From contig JADJTR010000004.1 in the NCBI GenBank assembly GCA_016711085.1, positions 450,003 to 514,002 of the forward strand: a DNA stretch of 64,000 bases, written 5' to 3'. Shown one piece after another: positions 53,563 through 62,636 of the stretch (its first letter is position 1; every line of letters begins with the position of its first letter). The DNA comes from Phyllobacteriaceae bacterium. Lineage in GTDB: Bacteria > Pseudomonadota > Alphaproteobacteria > Rhizobiales > Rhizobiaceae. The translations under genes and the position numbers were made by a program. Under the pieces are notes generated by a model. That model ran no database searches. It had not been told where the DNA came from and worked only from the letters and a program-made list of their open reading frames with translations.

Positions 53563-54631
53563 ATGAGCGATACCCCGATCCCCGTCACCGTGCTGACCGG
53601 CTATCTCGGCGCCGGCAAGACGACGCTGCTCAACCGCATCCTCACCGAACAGCACGGCAAGCGCTACGCCGTCATCGTCAACGAGTTCGGCGAGATCGGC
53701 ATCGACAACGACCTCATCGTCGAATCCGACGAGGAGATCTACGAGATGAACAACGGCTGCATCTGCTGCACGGTGCGCGGCGACCTGATCCGCACCGTCG
53801 AGGGCCTGATGCGCCGGCCGGGCCGCTTCGACGCCATCCTCGTCGAGACCACCGGGCTGGCCGATCCCGTGCCGGTGGCGCAGACCTTCTTCATGGACGA
53901 CGACGTTCGCGCCAAGACCAGGCTCGACGCCGTCGTCGCCATGGTCGACGCCAAGCATTTGCCGCTCCGCCTGAAAGACAGCCGCGAGGCTGAGGACCAG
54001 ATCGCCTTCGCCGACATCGTTGTCGTCAACAAGATCGATCTGGTCACGCCCGAGGAACTCGCCCTGGTCGAGCGTACCGTGCGCGCCATCAACCCGTCAG
54101 CCCGCATTCACCGCGCGACACGCGCCGGCGTGCCGATCGCCGCCGTGCTCGATCGCGGCACCTTCGACCTGCAGCGCGTGCTCGCCGACGATCCGCATTT
54201 CCTGCACGCCCATGATCACGATCACGACTGCGGACCGGGTTGCGATCACGATCATCACCATCATGGACACGATCACCACGTCATCACGGTCGTGACCACC
54301 ATCATCACGACCATGGCGACTTGCCCCCATCCACGACGTGACGGTGCAGTCGGTGTCGCTGCGCGGCGGCGAAATGATCCGCGACCGGTTCTTTCCGTGG
54401 ATCGACAAGATCACCCAGATGGAGGGGCCGAACATCCTGCGCCTGAAGGGCATCATCGCCATCAAGGACGATCCGGACCGCTACGTCATCCAGGGCGTGC
54501 ACATGATCATCGAGGGCGACCACCAGCGCCCGTGGAAGGACGACGAGAAGCACGAGAGCCGGCTTGTCTTCATCGGTCGCAAGCTCGACGAGGAGCGGCT
54601 GCGCCGCTCGTTCGAGGCCTGTCAGGCCTGA
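53563..54631 (+). CDS. CobW/COG0523 GTPase, zinc-chaperone type (frameshift in His-rich linker)
   Basis: About 355 residues. P-loop GYLGAGKTTLLNRIL, metal site NNGCICCTVRGDL (CxCC), Walker B ILVETTGLADP, guanine motif VNKIDLV. A His/Asp-rich metal-binding loop (HAHDHDHDCGPGCDHDHHHH) precedes the CobW C-terminal domain (LRGGEMIRDRFFPWIDKITQ, RPWKDDEKHESRLVFIGRKL). The frame shifts inside the His repeat at about 54270-54335, a repetitive spot prone to error. Followed by a WD40 gene, a pairing seen in many alphaproteobacteria. Confidence 0.9.
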
Positions 54632-54638
54632 TCGCGCC

Positions 54639-55034
54639 TTACGCCGCTTCGATATCGGTCAGCGAAAAATCGTCGCCCTTGCAGAGCAACGGCGTCCGGT
54701 GCTGGCGCGCCGCGGCGTAGGCGAAGCATTCGCCGGAATTCAGCCGCGCCCGATGGCTCCCCTCGCCGCACCGGTCGTGGACCGCGACGGCCAAACGCGC
54801 GGCCTCGGCGTCGACATTGAGGATTTCAACCCTGAAACGGAGGATGAAGCGTTCAAGGTCCGCCGACGCTTCGCCCGGTCGACGAGAGAAAATGCGCGCC
54901 AGAGCCATCGCGCTTTCCCAAAGGCCGAGCGGCGAAATGGCGCGTATCGACGCAGCTTCGATCGGCCGGAGGAGTTCACGCGAACCGGCTTCGCTTGCAT
55001 AGAACGCGGTCAGGGCTGAAGCATCGATAAGCAC
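54639..55034 (-). CDS. vapC: VapC-type PIN-domain ribonuclease toxin
   Basis: About 131 residues from GTG 55034 (VLIDASALTAFYASEAG). PIN acidic residues: Asp in LIDAS, Glu in LGLWESAMALA, and the GECFAYAAARQHRTPLLCKG segment, where the usual Asp of GDCFAYA is Glu. GDDFSLTDI supplies the last Asp. The start overlaps the end of vapB by 25 bases. Probably cleaves RNA when VapB is degraded. Confidence 0.85.
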   Translation of the reverse strand: MLIDASALTAFYASEAGSRELLRPIEAASIRAISPLGLWESAMALARIFSRRPGEASADLERFILRFRVEILNVDAEAARLAVAVHDRCGEGSHRARLNSGECFAYAAARQHRTPLLCKGDDFSLTDIEAA

Positions 55035-55280
55035 GATGTCTGCTCGTAGAGGCTGTCGATGAAGTCCCTGTCGGCCGGCAGGCCCTTCGCGCGGTCGCCT
55101 TTTTTCCTGGAAGTGGCGGACCATTTCCATCGCCTCCTCGACGAAGTCGGATTCGCCGCCGGCTCGCTCGATTTCGTGTTGCAACGCCTCGTCTACGGCG
55201 GCCGTCAGCGAAGTGCGCTTGATCCGCGCCACTTTTCGCGCCAAGGCGTCGGTCTCGGGGTTCTTGATGTGGAAAGCCAC
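55010..55280 (-). CDS. vapB: VapB-type antitoxin (Rv0623-like; frameshifted)
   Basis: About 90 residues from GTG 55280 (VAFHIKNPETDALARKVARI), with GGAGAG upstream. N-terminal ribbon-helix-helix-like DNA-binding part, then KRTSLTAAVDEALQHEIERA. The frame changes at about 55100-55110, after HFQEK, into the toxin-binding tail (GDRAKGLPADRDFIDSLYEQ). A weak GTGTA...TACAC pair at 55303-55332 may be the autoregulatory site. Confidence 0.8.
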
Positions 55281-55348
55281 GTAGCGGCGCTCTCCGCGTC
55301 GAGTGTACATCGACTGAAGATAGAGTTTACACCGCCGGAAAAGCAGCC

Positions 55349-56320
55349 ATGCCCACCGTTGCCCCTCTCGATCTGGACGGTCCCTGTCTCGCCGTCGCCT
55401 TTCTCGGCGATGCGCCGCATTTCGCGCTGGCCGAAGGGACCGTTCATTGGCTCGACGCCGGCCGCAAGCAGGCAAAACTCCATGACGGCCTGCTCTGCGC
55501 CGCCTTGGCGCCCGATGGCGGCGCACTGGTCACCGGCGGCGAGGACGGCAAGGTCATGCGCCTTGCGGCCGGCGTCGCCGCCGAAATCGGTTCGACGCCG
55601 CGCAAATGGGTGAGCGCGGTCGCTGCCGGTTCGAACGGCGCGATGGCCTGGGCCGCCGGTCGCGACGCCGTCGTGCGCACCGCCGACGGCGTGGTGAAAA
55701 CCTTCACCCACCCCCGCTCGGTCGAAGGCCTCGCCTTCGCGCCGAAAGGCCTGCGCCTCGCGGTCGCCCGCTACAACGGCGTCACGCTGCATTTCCCCGC
55801 CACCGACGGCAAGCCCGCCGAACTGGAATGGACCGGGGCCCACACCGCCGTGACGTTCTCGCCCGACGGCGCCTATGTCGTCACCGCGATGCAGGAAAAC
55901 GCCCTGCATGGCTGGCGGCTCGCCGATGGCCGCCACATGAAAATGACCGGCTATCCGGTCAAGGTGAAAAGCCTGTCGTGGAGCGCCAGGGGACGCTGGC
56001 TTGCCTCCTCGGGCGCACCAGCCGCCATCGTCTGGCCGTTCCATGGCAAGGACGGGCCGATGGGCAAGGCGCCGCTCGAACTCGGCACGCGCGGCGACAC
56101 GATGGTCACCGCCGTCGCCTGCCACCCGGTGGAGGAAATGGTCGCCATCGGCTACGCCGACGGCATGGTCATGGCGGTGCGCATCGCCGATGGCCGCGAG
56201 GCGTTGTTGCGCCGGCCAGGCGCCGGGCCGGTCACTGCGCTGGCGTGGGATGGCAAGGGCGCGCGCCTCGCCTTCGGTTCGGCCGCCGGCGATTGCGGCG
56301 TAATCGACATCACCGCCTGA
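55349..56320 (+). CDS. WD40-repeat protein linked to CobW GTPase
   Basis: 323 residues forming about seven beta-propeller blades (GGALVTGGEDGKVMRLAAGV, GLAFAPKGLRLAVARYNGV, SLSWSARGRWLASSGAPAAI, ALAWDGKGARLAFGSAAGDC). There is no signal peptide, so cytosolic. Often encoded next to COG0523 GTPases; a role in zinc handling is inference. Its last 11 bases overlap the convergent DUF454 gene. Confidence 0.88.
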   Translation: MPTVAPLDLDGPCLAVAFLGDAPHFALAEGTVHWLDAGRKQAKLHDGLLCAALAPDGGALVTGGEDGKVMRLAAGVAAEIGSTPRKWVSAVAAGSNGAMAWAAGRDAVVRTADGVVKTFTHPRSVEGLAFAPKGLRLAVARYNGVTLHFPATDGKPAELEWTGAHTAVTFSPDGAYVVTAMQENALHGWRLADGRHMKMTGYPVKVKSLSWSARGRWLASSGAPAAIVWPFHGKDGPMGKAPLELGTRGDTMVTAVACHPVEEMVAIGYADGMVMAVRIADGREALLRRPGAGPVTALAWDGKGARLAFGSAAGDCGVIDITA

Positions 56321-56672
56321 CGGTCTCGTTCCGCGTCCAGATGAACGCGAGCACCCCGGCGAGGATCGCCGCCTGCGCCGCCAACGCCCACCAGGGTGGC
56401 CCGAACAGCAGCGTCAGCGGCGGCGTGGCGGCGATCGCCACGGTCGCGGCGACCTTGCCCTGGCGACTGATGGCGCGATTGTCCTCCCAGTCGCGGATCG
56501 GCGGTCCGAAGGTGGGATGGTTGACCAGCCATTGGTGAAAGGTTGGCGACGAGCGCGACAGGCAGAACGCCGCCAGCAGCAGGAAAGGCGTCGTCGGCAG
56601 CAACGGCAGGAACGCCCCGACAATGCCGAGGGCGAGCGAAAGCGTGCCGGAAATCAGCCAGAAAAGCCGCAT
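56310..56672 (-). CDS. DUF454 (YbaN-family) inner-membrane protein
   Basis: 120 residues: MRLFWLISGTLSLALGIVGA, the family motif FLPLLPTTPFLLLAAFCLSR, then SSPTFHQWLVNHPTFGPPIR and a second pair of helices. YbaN family; function unknown. Start ATG 56672; upstream in-frame sequence is antisense to the next gene. Confidence 0.9.
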   Translation of the reverse strand: MRLFWLISGTLSLALGIVGAFLPLLPTTPFLLLAAFCLSRSSPTFHQWLVNHPTFGPPIRDWEDNRAISRQGKVAATVAIAATPPLTLLFGPPWWALAAQAAILAGVLAFIWTRNETVRR

Positions 56673-56787
56673 GGCCTCCCTTCGCACGGGCCGCCTTCTC
56701 GGCGCAATCGCTCGGGTCCTTGACGCCGGGGCGGCATTCGGTTCCTTTCGCCGCAATCCGGCCATCAAGCCCGGTTTGGTTCGGTTC

Positions 56788-57235
56788 ATGCGCGTTTCAA
56801 TACTCCTGTCCGTCCTGATGACGCTCTTCGCCGCGCCGGCCCTGGCCGGCGGCCAGACGCCGCCCGCCGTCGCCGCGCCGAAGCCGGAGACGCCCGCCAT
56901 CCCGGAAACCGCGGCGGAAACGACCGAATGGATGAACATCGTAGTCGCCGAGGAGCGTGCCCGCGAGTTCCGCAAGGCCGGCCGCGCCATGACCGCGATC
57001 GAGTGTCGGGCCAATCTGAATCTGGATGTCGACGCCGGCGACGGCACGGAGTTCCGCTTCCAGTCGGTGGTCAACGATTCGAGCGTCGAATGGACATGGC
57101 GGGAATTTTCCGCTCCCGAAGCTGAAGGCCAAGGACCGCGAACTTGCCAATGAAGGCTTCGCCCGGGTGACGACCTGCGAATTCGAGCGCCAGCCCTCCG
57201 GCCAGAAGCGCATTTGCGCGCTCTGGCACAAATGA
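56788..57235 (+). CDS. Small exported protein, unknown function (frameshifted)
   Basis: About 149 residues. Signal peptide MRVSILLSVLMTLFAAPALA; the mature part starts with a Pro/Ala stretch and contains IVVAEERAREFRKAGRAMTA, ECRANLNLDVDAGDGTEFRF and, after a frame change at about 57105-57112, LKAKDRELANEGFARVTTCE and a terminal CALWHK. Two Cys. No family recognised. Confidence 0.6.
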
Positions 57236-57242
57236 TGAAGCC

Positions 57243-57662
57243 TCAATCGGCCGAACAGGAGCCGGGACCGGCCTGTTCGGTTACGACGCTTTCGCCGTCG
57301 CTGACGGTGTGAAGGCGGACAGTGTATTCTCCGGCGTAGGTTTCCTCGTCGCTTTCCGTCGCGCGGATTTCCAATTCCATGGCCGATGTGTCGTCCGCCT
57401 CCTTGTAGAGCAGGAAACGCATCTCCGTTCCGTCGAACCAGAACTGCGCGAGATCGTCGCGGCCGAATTCCGCCTCGACGGGCTTGTCGCCTTTCACGGC
57501 CAATCTTCCCTCGAAGGAAACGACAGCCCCGGCCGCGCGCGTCAGCGACGCCTGCACCGAAACCGTCGCCCTGGCGTCATCTGCGTCGCACCACGCGCCG
57601 CCCATCGCGGCGGCGGGCGTCGTCGCGGCGGCGATCAAAAGCGCGAACAGGGCCAGACGCAT
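57243..57662 (-). CDS. Small exported protein, unknown function
   Basis: 139 residues from ATG 57662. Signal MRLALFALLIAAATTPAAAM, then a beta-rich domain (TVSVQASLTRAAGAVVSFEG, AQFWFDGTEMRFLLYKEADD, TVRLHTVSDGESVVTEQAGP) with a Cys near each end (GGAWCDADD, GPGSCSAD) that may form a disulfide. Complete. It converges on the preceding small gene. Confidence 0.7.
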   Translation of the reverse strand: MRLALFALLIAAATTPAAAMGGAWCDADDARATVSVQASLTRAAGAVVSFEGRLAVKGDKPVEAEFGRDDLAQFWFDGTEMRFLLYKEADDTSAMELEIRATESDEETYAGEYTVRLHTVSDGESVVTEQAGPGSCSAD

Positions 57663-57753
57663 GACGACCTCCCGGAGTTCATTGCCCGGCGGCGATTGCG
57701 GACTTCCCCGACGGCCGGATAGACTGCGCCAGCCCCGCAACCGGATGCCCATC

Positions 57754-59131
57754 ATGACCAAAAAGCAGGCGTCGGCCATGACAGTCGTTGTCGACGCGAA
57801 AGCCATCGAACGCCTCTACCGCGACAGATCCACCGCCTATGCCGCCGTCCGCCCGAAAGCCAGGCCGCCGCCGGCGAGGGCATCGAAGGATTCCTTTTCG
57901 GTCAACCGATGCACTGGATGGCCGACTGGCCGATGCCGTTTCCGTTCCTGGTGAAAAAGGCCTCCGGCGCCAGACTGGTTGATATCGACGGTCATGAACT
58001 CGACGATTTCTGCCTCGGCGACACCGGCTCCATGTTCGGCCATTCGCCGCCGCCGGTGGCGAGAGCCATCCGCCGCCAGGCGACGCGCGGCTTGACGTAC
58101 ATGCTGCCCGACGAGGACGCCGTCGAGGTCGGCCGGCTGCTGGTCGAAACCTTCGGCCTGCCGCACTGGCAGATCGCCACCACCGCAACCGACGCCAACC
58201 GCTTCGCGCTCCGCGTCGCCCGCGCCGTCACCGGGCGGGACAGGATCCTCGTCTTCAATGGCTGCTACCACGGAACCGTCGACGAAACCTTCGTGCGCTT
58301 GATCGACGGCAAGCCTGCCAACCGTCCCGGCCTTGTCGGCGAATTCCGCGATTTGACCAGGCGAACTGAAGTTGTCGAGTTCAACGATGTGGCCGCGCTG
58401 GAAAAGGCGTTGGCGAAAGGGATGTCGCCTGCGTCATCACCGAGCCGGTGCTGACCAATTCCTGCATGGTGCCGCCCGCGCCGGGATTCCACGAGGCGCT
58501 GCGCGCGCTGACGCTCGCCTACGGAACGCTGCTGCTCATCGACGAGACGCACACGATCTCGTCCGGCCATGGCGGCTATACCCGCGCTTTCGGCCTGCAG
58601 CCCGATCTGTTCGTCCTCGGCAAGCCGGTCGCCGGCGGCGTTCCGGCCAGCGTCTGGGGCATGACCGACGAGGTCGCCGTGCGCTTCGCGGCCTGCGAGA
58701 AATCACGCGAAGCCGGACATTCCGGCATGGGCACGACGCTCTCGGCCAACCCGCTGCAATTCGCCGCCATGCGCGCCTGCCTGACGGAGGTGATGACGCC
58801 CAAAGCCTGGCGCCACATGGAGAAACTGGCGTCGCGTCTCGAGGCCGGCCTTGCCGCCGTCATCGCCAATAAAGGGCTTGCCTGGCACGTCGCCCGCGTC
58901 GGCGCACGCGTCGAGTTCATTTGCGTGCCCGGCCCTTTGACGAACGGGGCCGAGGCGGAACGGGCCCACGCCCCGGCGCTGGAGCGCGCCATCCATGTCG
59001 CGCTGGTCAATCGCGGCGTGCTGATCGCGCCGTTCCACAACATGATGCTGGTTTCGCCTGCGACGAAACGCAAGCAGGTCGACCGCCTGGTCGCGGCGTT
59101 CGGCGATATTGCCGGCCGCCTCGCAGCGTGA
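57754..59131 (+). CDS. Class III (glutamate-1-semialdehyde type) PLP aminotransferase (two frameshifts)
   Basis: About 459 residues in three frames, breaks at about 57865 and about 58430. Segments: MPFPFLVKKASGARLVDIDG, DFCLGDTGSMFGHSPPPVAR, NGCYHGTVDETFVRL, VLTNSCMVPPAPGFHEALRA, LLLIDETHTISSGHGGYTRA and the PLP lysine in LFVLGKPVAGGVPASVWGM. Start is one of ATG 57745, 57754 or 57778. The start of the glutamine synthetase-like gene lies 38 bases downstream, suggesting an operon. Substrate probably an amino acid or polyamine-derived amine. Confidence 0.85.
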
Positions 59132-59169
59132 GACAAGCCGGGTAACGACAACAGCTTGCCCAGGGCATC

Positions 59170-60555
59170 ATGAACTCACCGACCGGTTCGTCGCCGAAAG
59201 AAGCCGAGGAATTCCTCGCCGCCCATCCCGACATCGAGGCCGTCGACATCGTCATGATCGACGCCAACGGCGTCGGCCGAGGCAAGATCATCCGTCGGCA
59301 CGAATTGGCGAGCCTGTACAAGGGCGGCCGCAATTTGCCGACCTCGGTTCTCGGCCTCGACATCACCGGCGAGGATGTGCACGAGACCGGCCTCGTCTGG
59401 GATACCGGCGACGGCGACCAGCTCGGCTGGCCGATCCCGGGCACGCTGCGGCCGCTGCACGGCGCAAAACCGCCGCGCGGCCAGCTGCTGATGTCGATGT
59501 TCGATCGGGACGGCAAACCCGCCGGCGCCGACCCGCGCCACGCGTTGGTGCGCCAGGTCGAGGCGCTGGCGGCGCGAGGCCTGCATGCGGCCGGCGCATT
59601 CGAACTGGAGTTTTTCCTGCTCGATCCCGAGCGCGATTCCGAAGGCCGCGTCCGCCCGGCCAAGGCCGTGGTCGACGGGCGCTCCAGCGGCAAGACCGAG
59701 GTCTATTCCGTCGATCATCTGCACGGCATGGAGCCGCTTTTTTCCGACATCTATGCCGGGGCCAAGGCCATGGGCCTGCCGATCGAGACGCTGATCTCGG
59801 AATACGCGCCCGGCCAGTACGAACTGACGCTGCACTACCGCACCGACATCCTCGCCGCCGCCGACGACCTTGTCATGCTGAAGCGCCTCGTGCGCCAGCA
59901 GGCGCGTCGCCACGGCGTTGTCGCCTGTTTCATGGCCAAGCCGATCGCCGATTACGCCGGCTCCGGCATGCACCTGCACGTCTCGATGCGCGATGACGCC
60001 GGCGCCAATGTCTTCGCCGAGGAGAAGGAGGGGCAATGGTCGCCGACCCTGCTCCACGCGCTCGGCGGCATGATCGAAACCATGGGCGAATCGATGCTGG
60101 TCTTCGCGCCGCACGCGAATTCCTGGCGCCGCTTCGCCAGCCAGTCCTATGCCCCCGTCTCGCCGACCTGGGGCGTCAACAACCGCTCGGTCGCCATCCG
60201 CGTGCCCGCTGGCGACGTGAAGAGCCGCCGCATCGAGCATCGCCCGTCCGGCGTCGACGCCAATCCCTATCTCGTCGCCGCGACCGTTCTCGCCGCGCTG
60301 CGCGTGGGACTGGACGACAAACTCGATCCCGGCCCGGAGACGACGGGAAATGGTTACGCCGCCGAAACCGCGTCCCGCCCCACGCCGACGGATTGGGGCT
60401 CGGCCATCGAGGCGGCCTGCGGATCGGAATTCCTCACAGAAGCGCTCGGCCCGGCGATGCACCGCACCTTCACCGAGATCAAGAAGGCGGAATATTTCCG
60501 CGTCGCCCGCACCGTGACGGAGCTCGATTATCACCTCTATCTCCACGAGGTGTGA
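59170..60555 (+). CDS. Glutamine synthetase family protein (gamma-glutamylpolyamine synthetase-like)
   Basis: 461 residues, intact. GS fold: beta-grasp N-domain (IVMIDANGVGRGKIIRRHEL), catalytic Glu in GAFELEFFLLDPERD, ISEYAPGQYELTLHYRTDIL, MHLHVSMRD, HANSWRRFASQSYAPVSPTW and NPYLVAATVLAAL. The family includes PuuA/GlnA-like ligases that glutamylate amines. The neighbouring aminotransferase and the gamma-Glu hydrolase at 47.6 kb fit amine degradation; the exact amine is inference. Confidence 0.9.
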   Translation: MNSPTGSSPKEAEEFLAAHPDIEAVDIVMIDANGVGRGKIIRRHELASLYKGGRNLPTSVLGLDITGEDVHETGLVWDTGDGDQLGWPIPGTLRPLHGAKPPRGQLLMSMFDRDGKPAGADPRHALVRQVEALAARGLHAAGAFELEFFLLDPERDSEGRVRPAKAVVDGRSSGKTEVYSVDHLHGMEPLFSDIYAGAKAMGLPIETLISEYAPGQYELTLHYRTDILAAADDLVMLKRLVRQQARRHGVVACFMAKPIADYAGSGMHLHVSMRDDAGANVFAEEKEGQWSPTLLHALGGMIETMGESMLVFAPHANSWRRFASQSYAPVSPTWGVNNRSVAIRVPAGDVKSRRIEHRPSGVDANPYLVAATVLAALRVGLDDKLDPGPETTGNGYAAETASRPTPTDWGSAIEAACGSEFLTEALGPAMHRTFTEIKKAEYFRVARTVTELDYHLYLHEV

Positions 60556-60558
60556 GGT

Positions 60559-61329
60559 TTATACGAGCCACCCCTTCGCCCACCGCAACCCCTCCTCCGT
60601 CCGCCCGCGCGGGCGATACTCGCAGCCGACAAAACCGGCATAGCCATCGCCGGCGAGCCTATCGAGCAGCGAAGTCATCTGTTGCGTATCGGGCTCGTGG
60701 CGGCCGGGGAGGCCGGCCAACTGCACATGGGCGATGCGGTCGCGATGCCTGCGCCATTCGGCGAGCGGATCGCGGCCGATCTTGGCGGCGTGATAGGCGT
60801 CGAACTGGAGCTTCAGATTGTCGGCGCCGACGCGATCCATGATGCGCGCCGCCTCGTCCATCGTCCGGAGGAAATAGCCCGGCATGTCGGTCGGATTGAT
60901 CGGTTCGATGGTGACGGTCAGTCCGGCTTTCGCCGCTTCGGCGCAGGCGAAAGCGAGGTTGCGCCCATAGACGTCCTCGAACGCAAGACGCTCCGCGCCA
61001 TCGGGCATGACGCCCGCCATGCAGTGGATGAGCCGATTGCCGAGCGCCGTGGCGTAGCGGATCGCTTCCGCGACGCTATCGTGAAACTCGGCCTCGCGGC
61101 CGGGCAACGCCGCCAACCCGCGCTCGCCTCTGTCCCAGTCGCCCGGCGGCAGGTTGAACAGCGTCTGGCGCAGGCCGTTCCCATCCAACGCGGCGCGCAG
61201 TTCCCTCGGATCGTGCTGGTACGGGAACAGGAATTCGACCGCCCGGAACCCGGCTGTCGCGGCGCGGGCGAAACGCGCCATGAAGGGCGCGTCGGCAAAC
61301 AGGAACGAAAGATTGGCGGCGAGTCGCAT
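60559..61329 (-). CDS. hyi: Hydroxypyruvate isomerase family TIM-barrel protein
   Basis: 256 residues: MRLAANLSFLFADAPFMARF, FLFPYQHDPRELRAAL, LIHCMAGVMPDGAERLAF, TIEPINPTDMPGYFLRTMDE, LQFDAYHAAKIG, GFVGCEYRPRG. Metal/catalytic Glu and His residues are present. Hyi isomerises hydroxypyruvate in glyoxylate metabolism; the related OtnI acts on 2-oxo-tetronate. Its ATG shares a base with the guaD stop. Next to purine degradation, glyoxylate handling fits. Confidence 0.85.
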   Translation of the reverse strand: MRLAANLSFLFADAPFMARFARAATAGFRAVEFLFPYQHDPRELRAALDGNGLRQTLFNLPPGDWDRGERGLAALPGREAEFHDSVAEAIRYATALGNRLIHCMAGVMPDGAERLAFEDVYGRNLAFACAEAAKAGLTVTIEPINPTDMPGYFLRTMDEAARIMDRVGADNLKLQFDAYHAAKIGRDPLAEWRRHRDRIAHVQLAGLPGRHEPDTQQMTSLLDRLAGDGYAGFVGCEYRPRGRTEEGLRWAKGWLV

Positions 61330-62636
61330 CAGCCCGCCAGCGCCGCCTTCCGCGCTACGCCCGCCACATAGGTCTCGACCACGGCGCGGTCGTCGCCGAG
61401 CGTTTGCAAAAGGAACAGTTCCTCAGCCAGCGTCGTCACCGTTTCCATGCGCAGCCGCATCGCCGGCGTGGCGCGCGCGTCGAGAATGACGAGGTCGGCG
61501 TAGAGGCCGGATTCGAGCGAACCGATGCCGTCGCTCATCCACAGCGCCTCGGCGTTGCCGCGCGTCGCCTGCCAGAAGGCGCGCATCGGATCGAGCTTTT
61601 CGCCATGGGCGGCGATCGCCTTGTAGCCTTCGTCGAGCGTGCGCAGCATCGAGTAATTGGTGCCGCCGCCGACATCGGTGGCGATGGCCATGCGCAACGG
61701 CTTGGCGCGCCGGCGATAGCGCTGGTAGTCGAAGAGGCCGGAACCGAGAAACAGGTTCGAGGTCGGGCAGAACACCGCGACCGAGCCTGAATCCGACAAG
61801 GCGTCGGCCTCGCGCTCCGACAAATGGATGCAGTGGCCGAACAGGCTTTTCGGCCCGGTCAAACCGTAACGCTCGTAGATGCCGGTGTAGTCGCCGCAAT
61901 CGGGGTAGAGCGCATTGGACAGGACGATTTCGGCGTCGTTCTCGCTCAAATGCGTCTGGACATGACAATCGGGAAATTCCCGCGCCAGCGCCCCGGCGGC
62001 TTCCAGCTGCGCCGGCGTCGAGGTGATGGCGAAGCGCGGCGTGATGGCGTAGCCGAGCCGTCCGCGCCCGTGCCAGCTGCCGATCAGCGCCTTCGTCCCG
62101 TCATAGGAGCGCTGCGCGTCGTCGGTCAGCGCCGCCGGCGCGTTGCGGTCCATCATCACCTTGCCGGCGATCATCGCCATGCCGCGCCGTTCGGCTTCGG
62201 CGAACAGGACGTCGGCCGATTGCGGATGCACCGTGCAATAGACGGAAGATGTCGTCGTGCCCTGGCGGACCATCTCGTCGAGAAAGGCCGACGCGATGCG
62301 CGCGGCGTGTCTTTCATCGGCAAACCGCGTTTCGGCAGGAAACGTATAGGTGTTGAGCCAGTCGAGCAGTTCCGCCCCGAACGAGCCGATCACCTGCATC
62401 TGCGGAAAATGCGCATGCGCATCGATGAAACCCGGCAGGATCAGGTGCGGTCGATGGTCGATGACCGCGTCGCCGGGCAGCCGCGCGACAGTCGAAAACG
62501 CGCCTGCCCCGACGATGCGCCCGGCCGCGACGACGACCGCGCCATCCTCCTCGAATGTCCACGCGCCCGAATCGTCAATCGCCTCCGGCGCACGCCGGAA
62601 ACTCAGTGTCCGCCCGCGCAGAATGGTGCGCGTCAT
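61329..62636 (-). CDS. guaD: Guanine deaminase
   Basis: 435 residues from ATG 62636. Amidohydrolase metal site GFIDAHAHFPQMQVIGSFG, GKVMMDRNAPAALTD, THLSEND, FGHCIHLSEREAD and SNLFLGSGLF...ATDVGGGTNYSML, the last specific to guanine deaminase. Converts guanine to xanthine. Coupled to puuD (ATGA) and hyi (TGATG). Confidence 0.93.
   Translation of the reverse strand: MTRTILRGRTLSFRRAPEAIDDSGAWTFEEDGAVVVAAGRIVGAGAFSTVARLPGDAVIDHRPHLILPGFIDAHAHFPQMQVIGSFGAELLDWLNTYTFPAETRFADERHAARIASAFLDEMVRQGTTTSSVYCTVHPQSADVLFAEAERRGMAMIAGKVMMDRNAPAALTDDAQRSYDGTKALIGSWHGRGRLGYAITPRFAITSTPAQLEAAGALAREFPDCHVQTHLSENDAEIVLSNALYPDCGDYTGIYERYGLTGPKSLFGHCIHLSEREADALSDSGSVAVFCPTSNLFLGSGLFDYQRYRRRAKPLRMAIATDVGGGTNYSMLRTLDEGYKAIAAHGEKLDPMRAFWQATRGNAEALWMSDGIGSLESGLYADLVILDARATPAMRLRMETVTTLAEELFLLQTLGDDRAVVETYVAGVARKAALAG

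Noticed and set aside
54219..54310. CAT/CAC-rich stretch as a tandem DNA repeat element
   Set aside because: It encodes the His-rich metal-binding linker of the CobW GTPase, so the repetition is explained by the protein.
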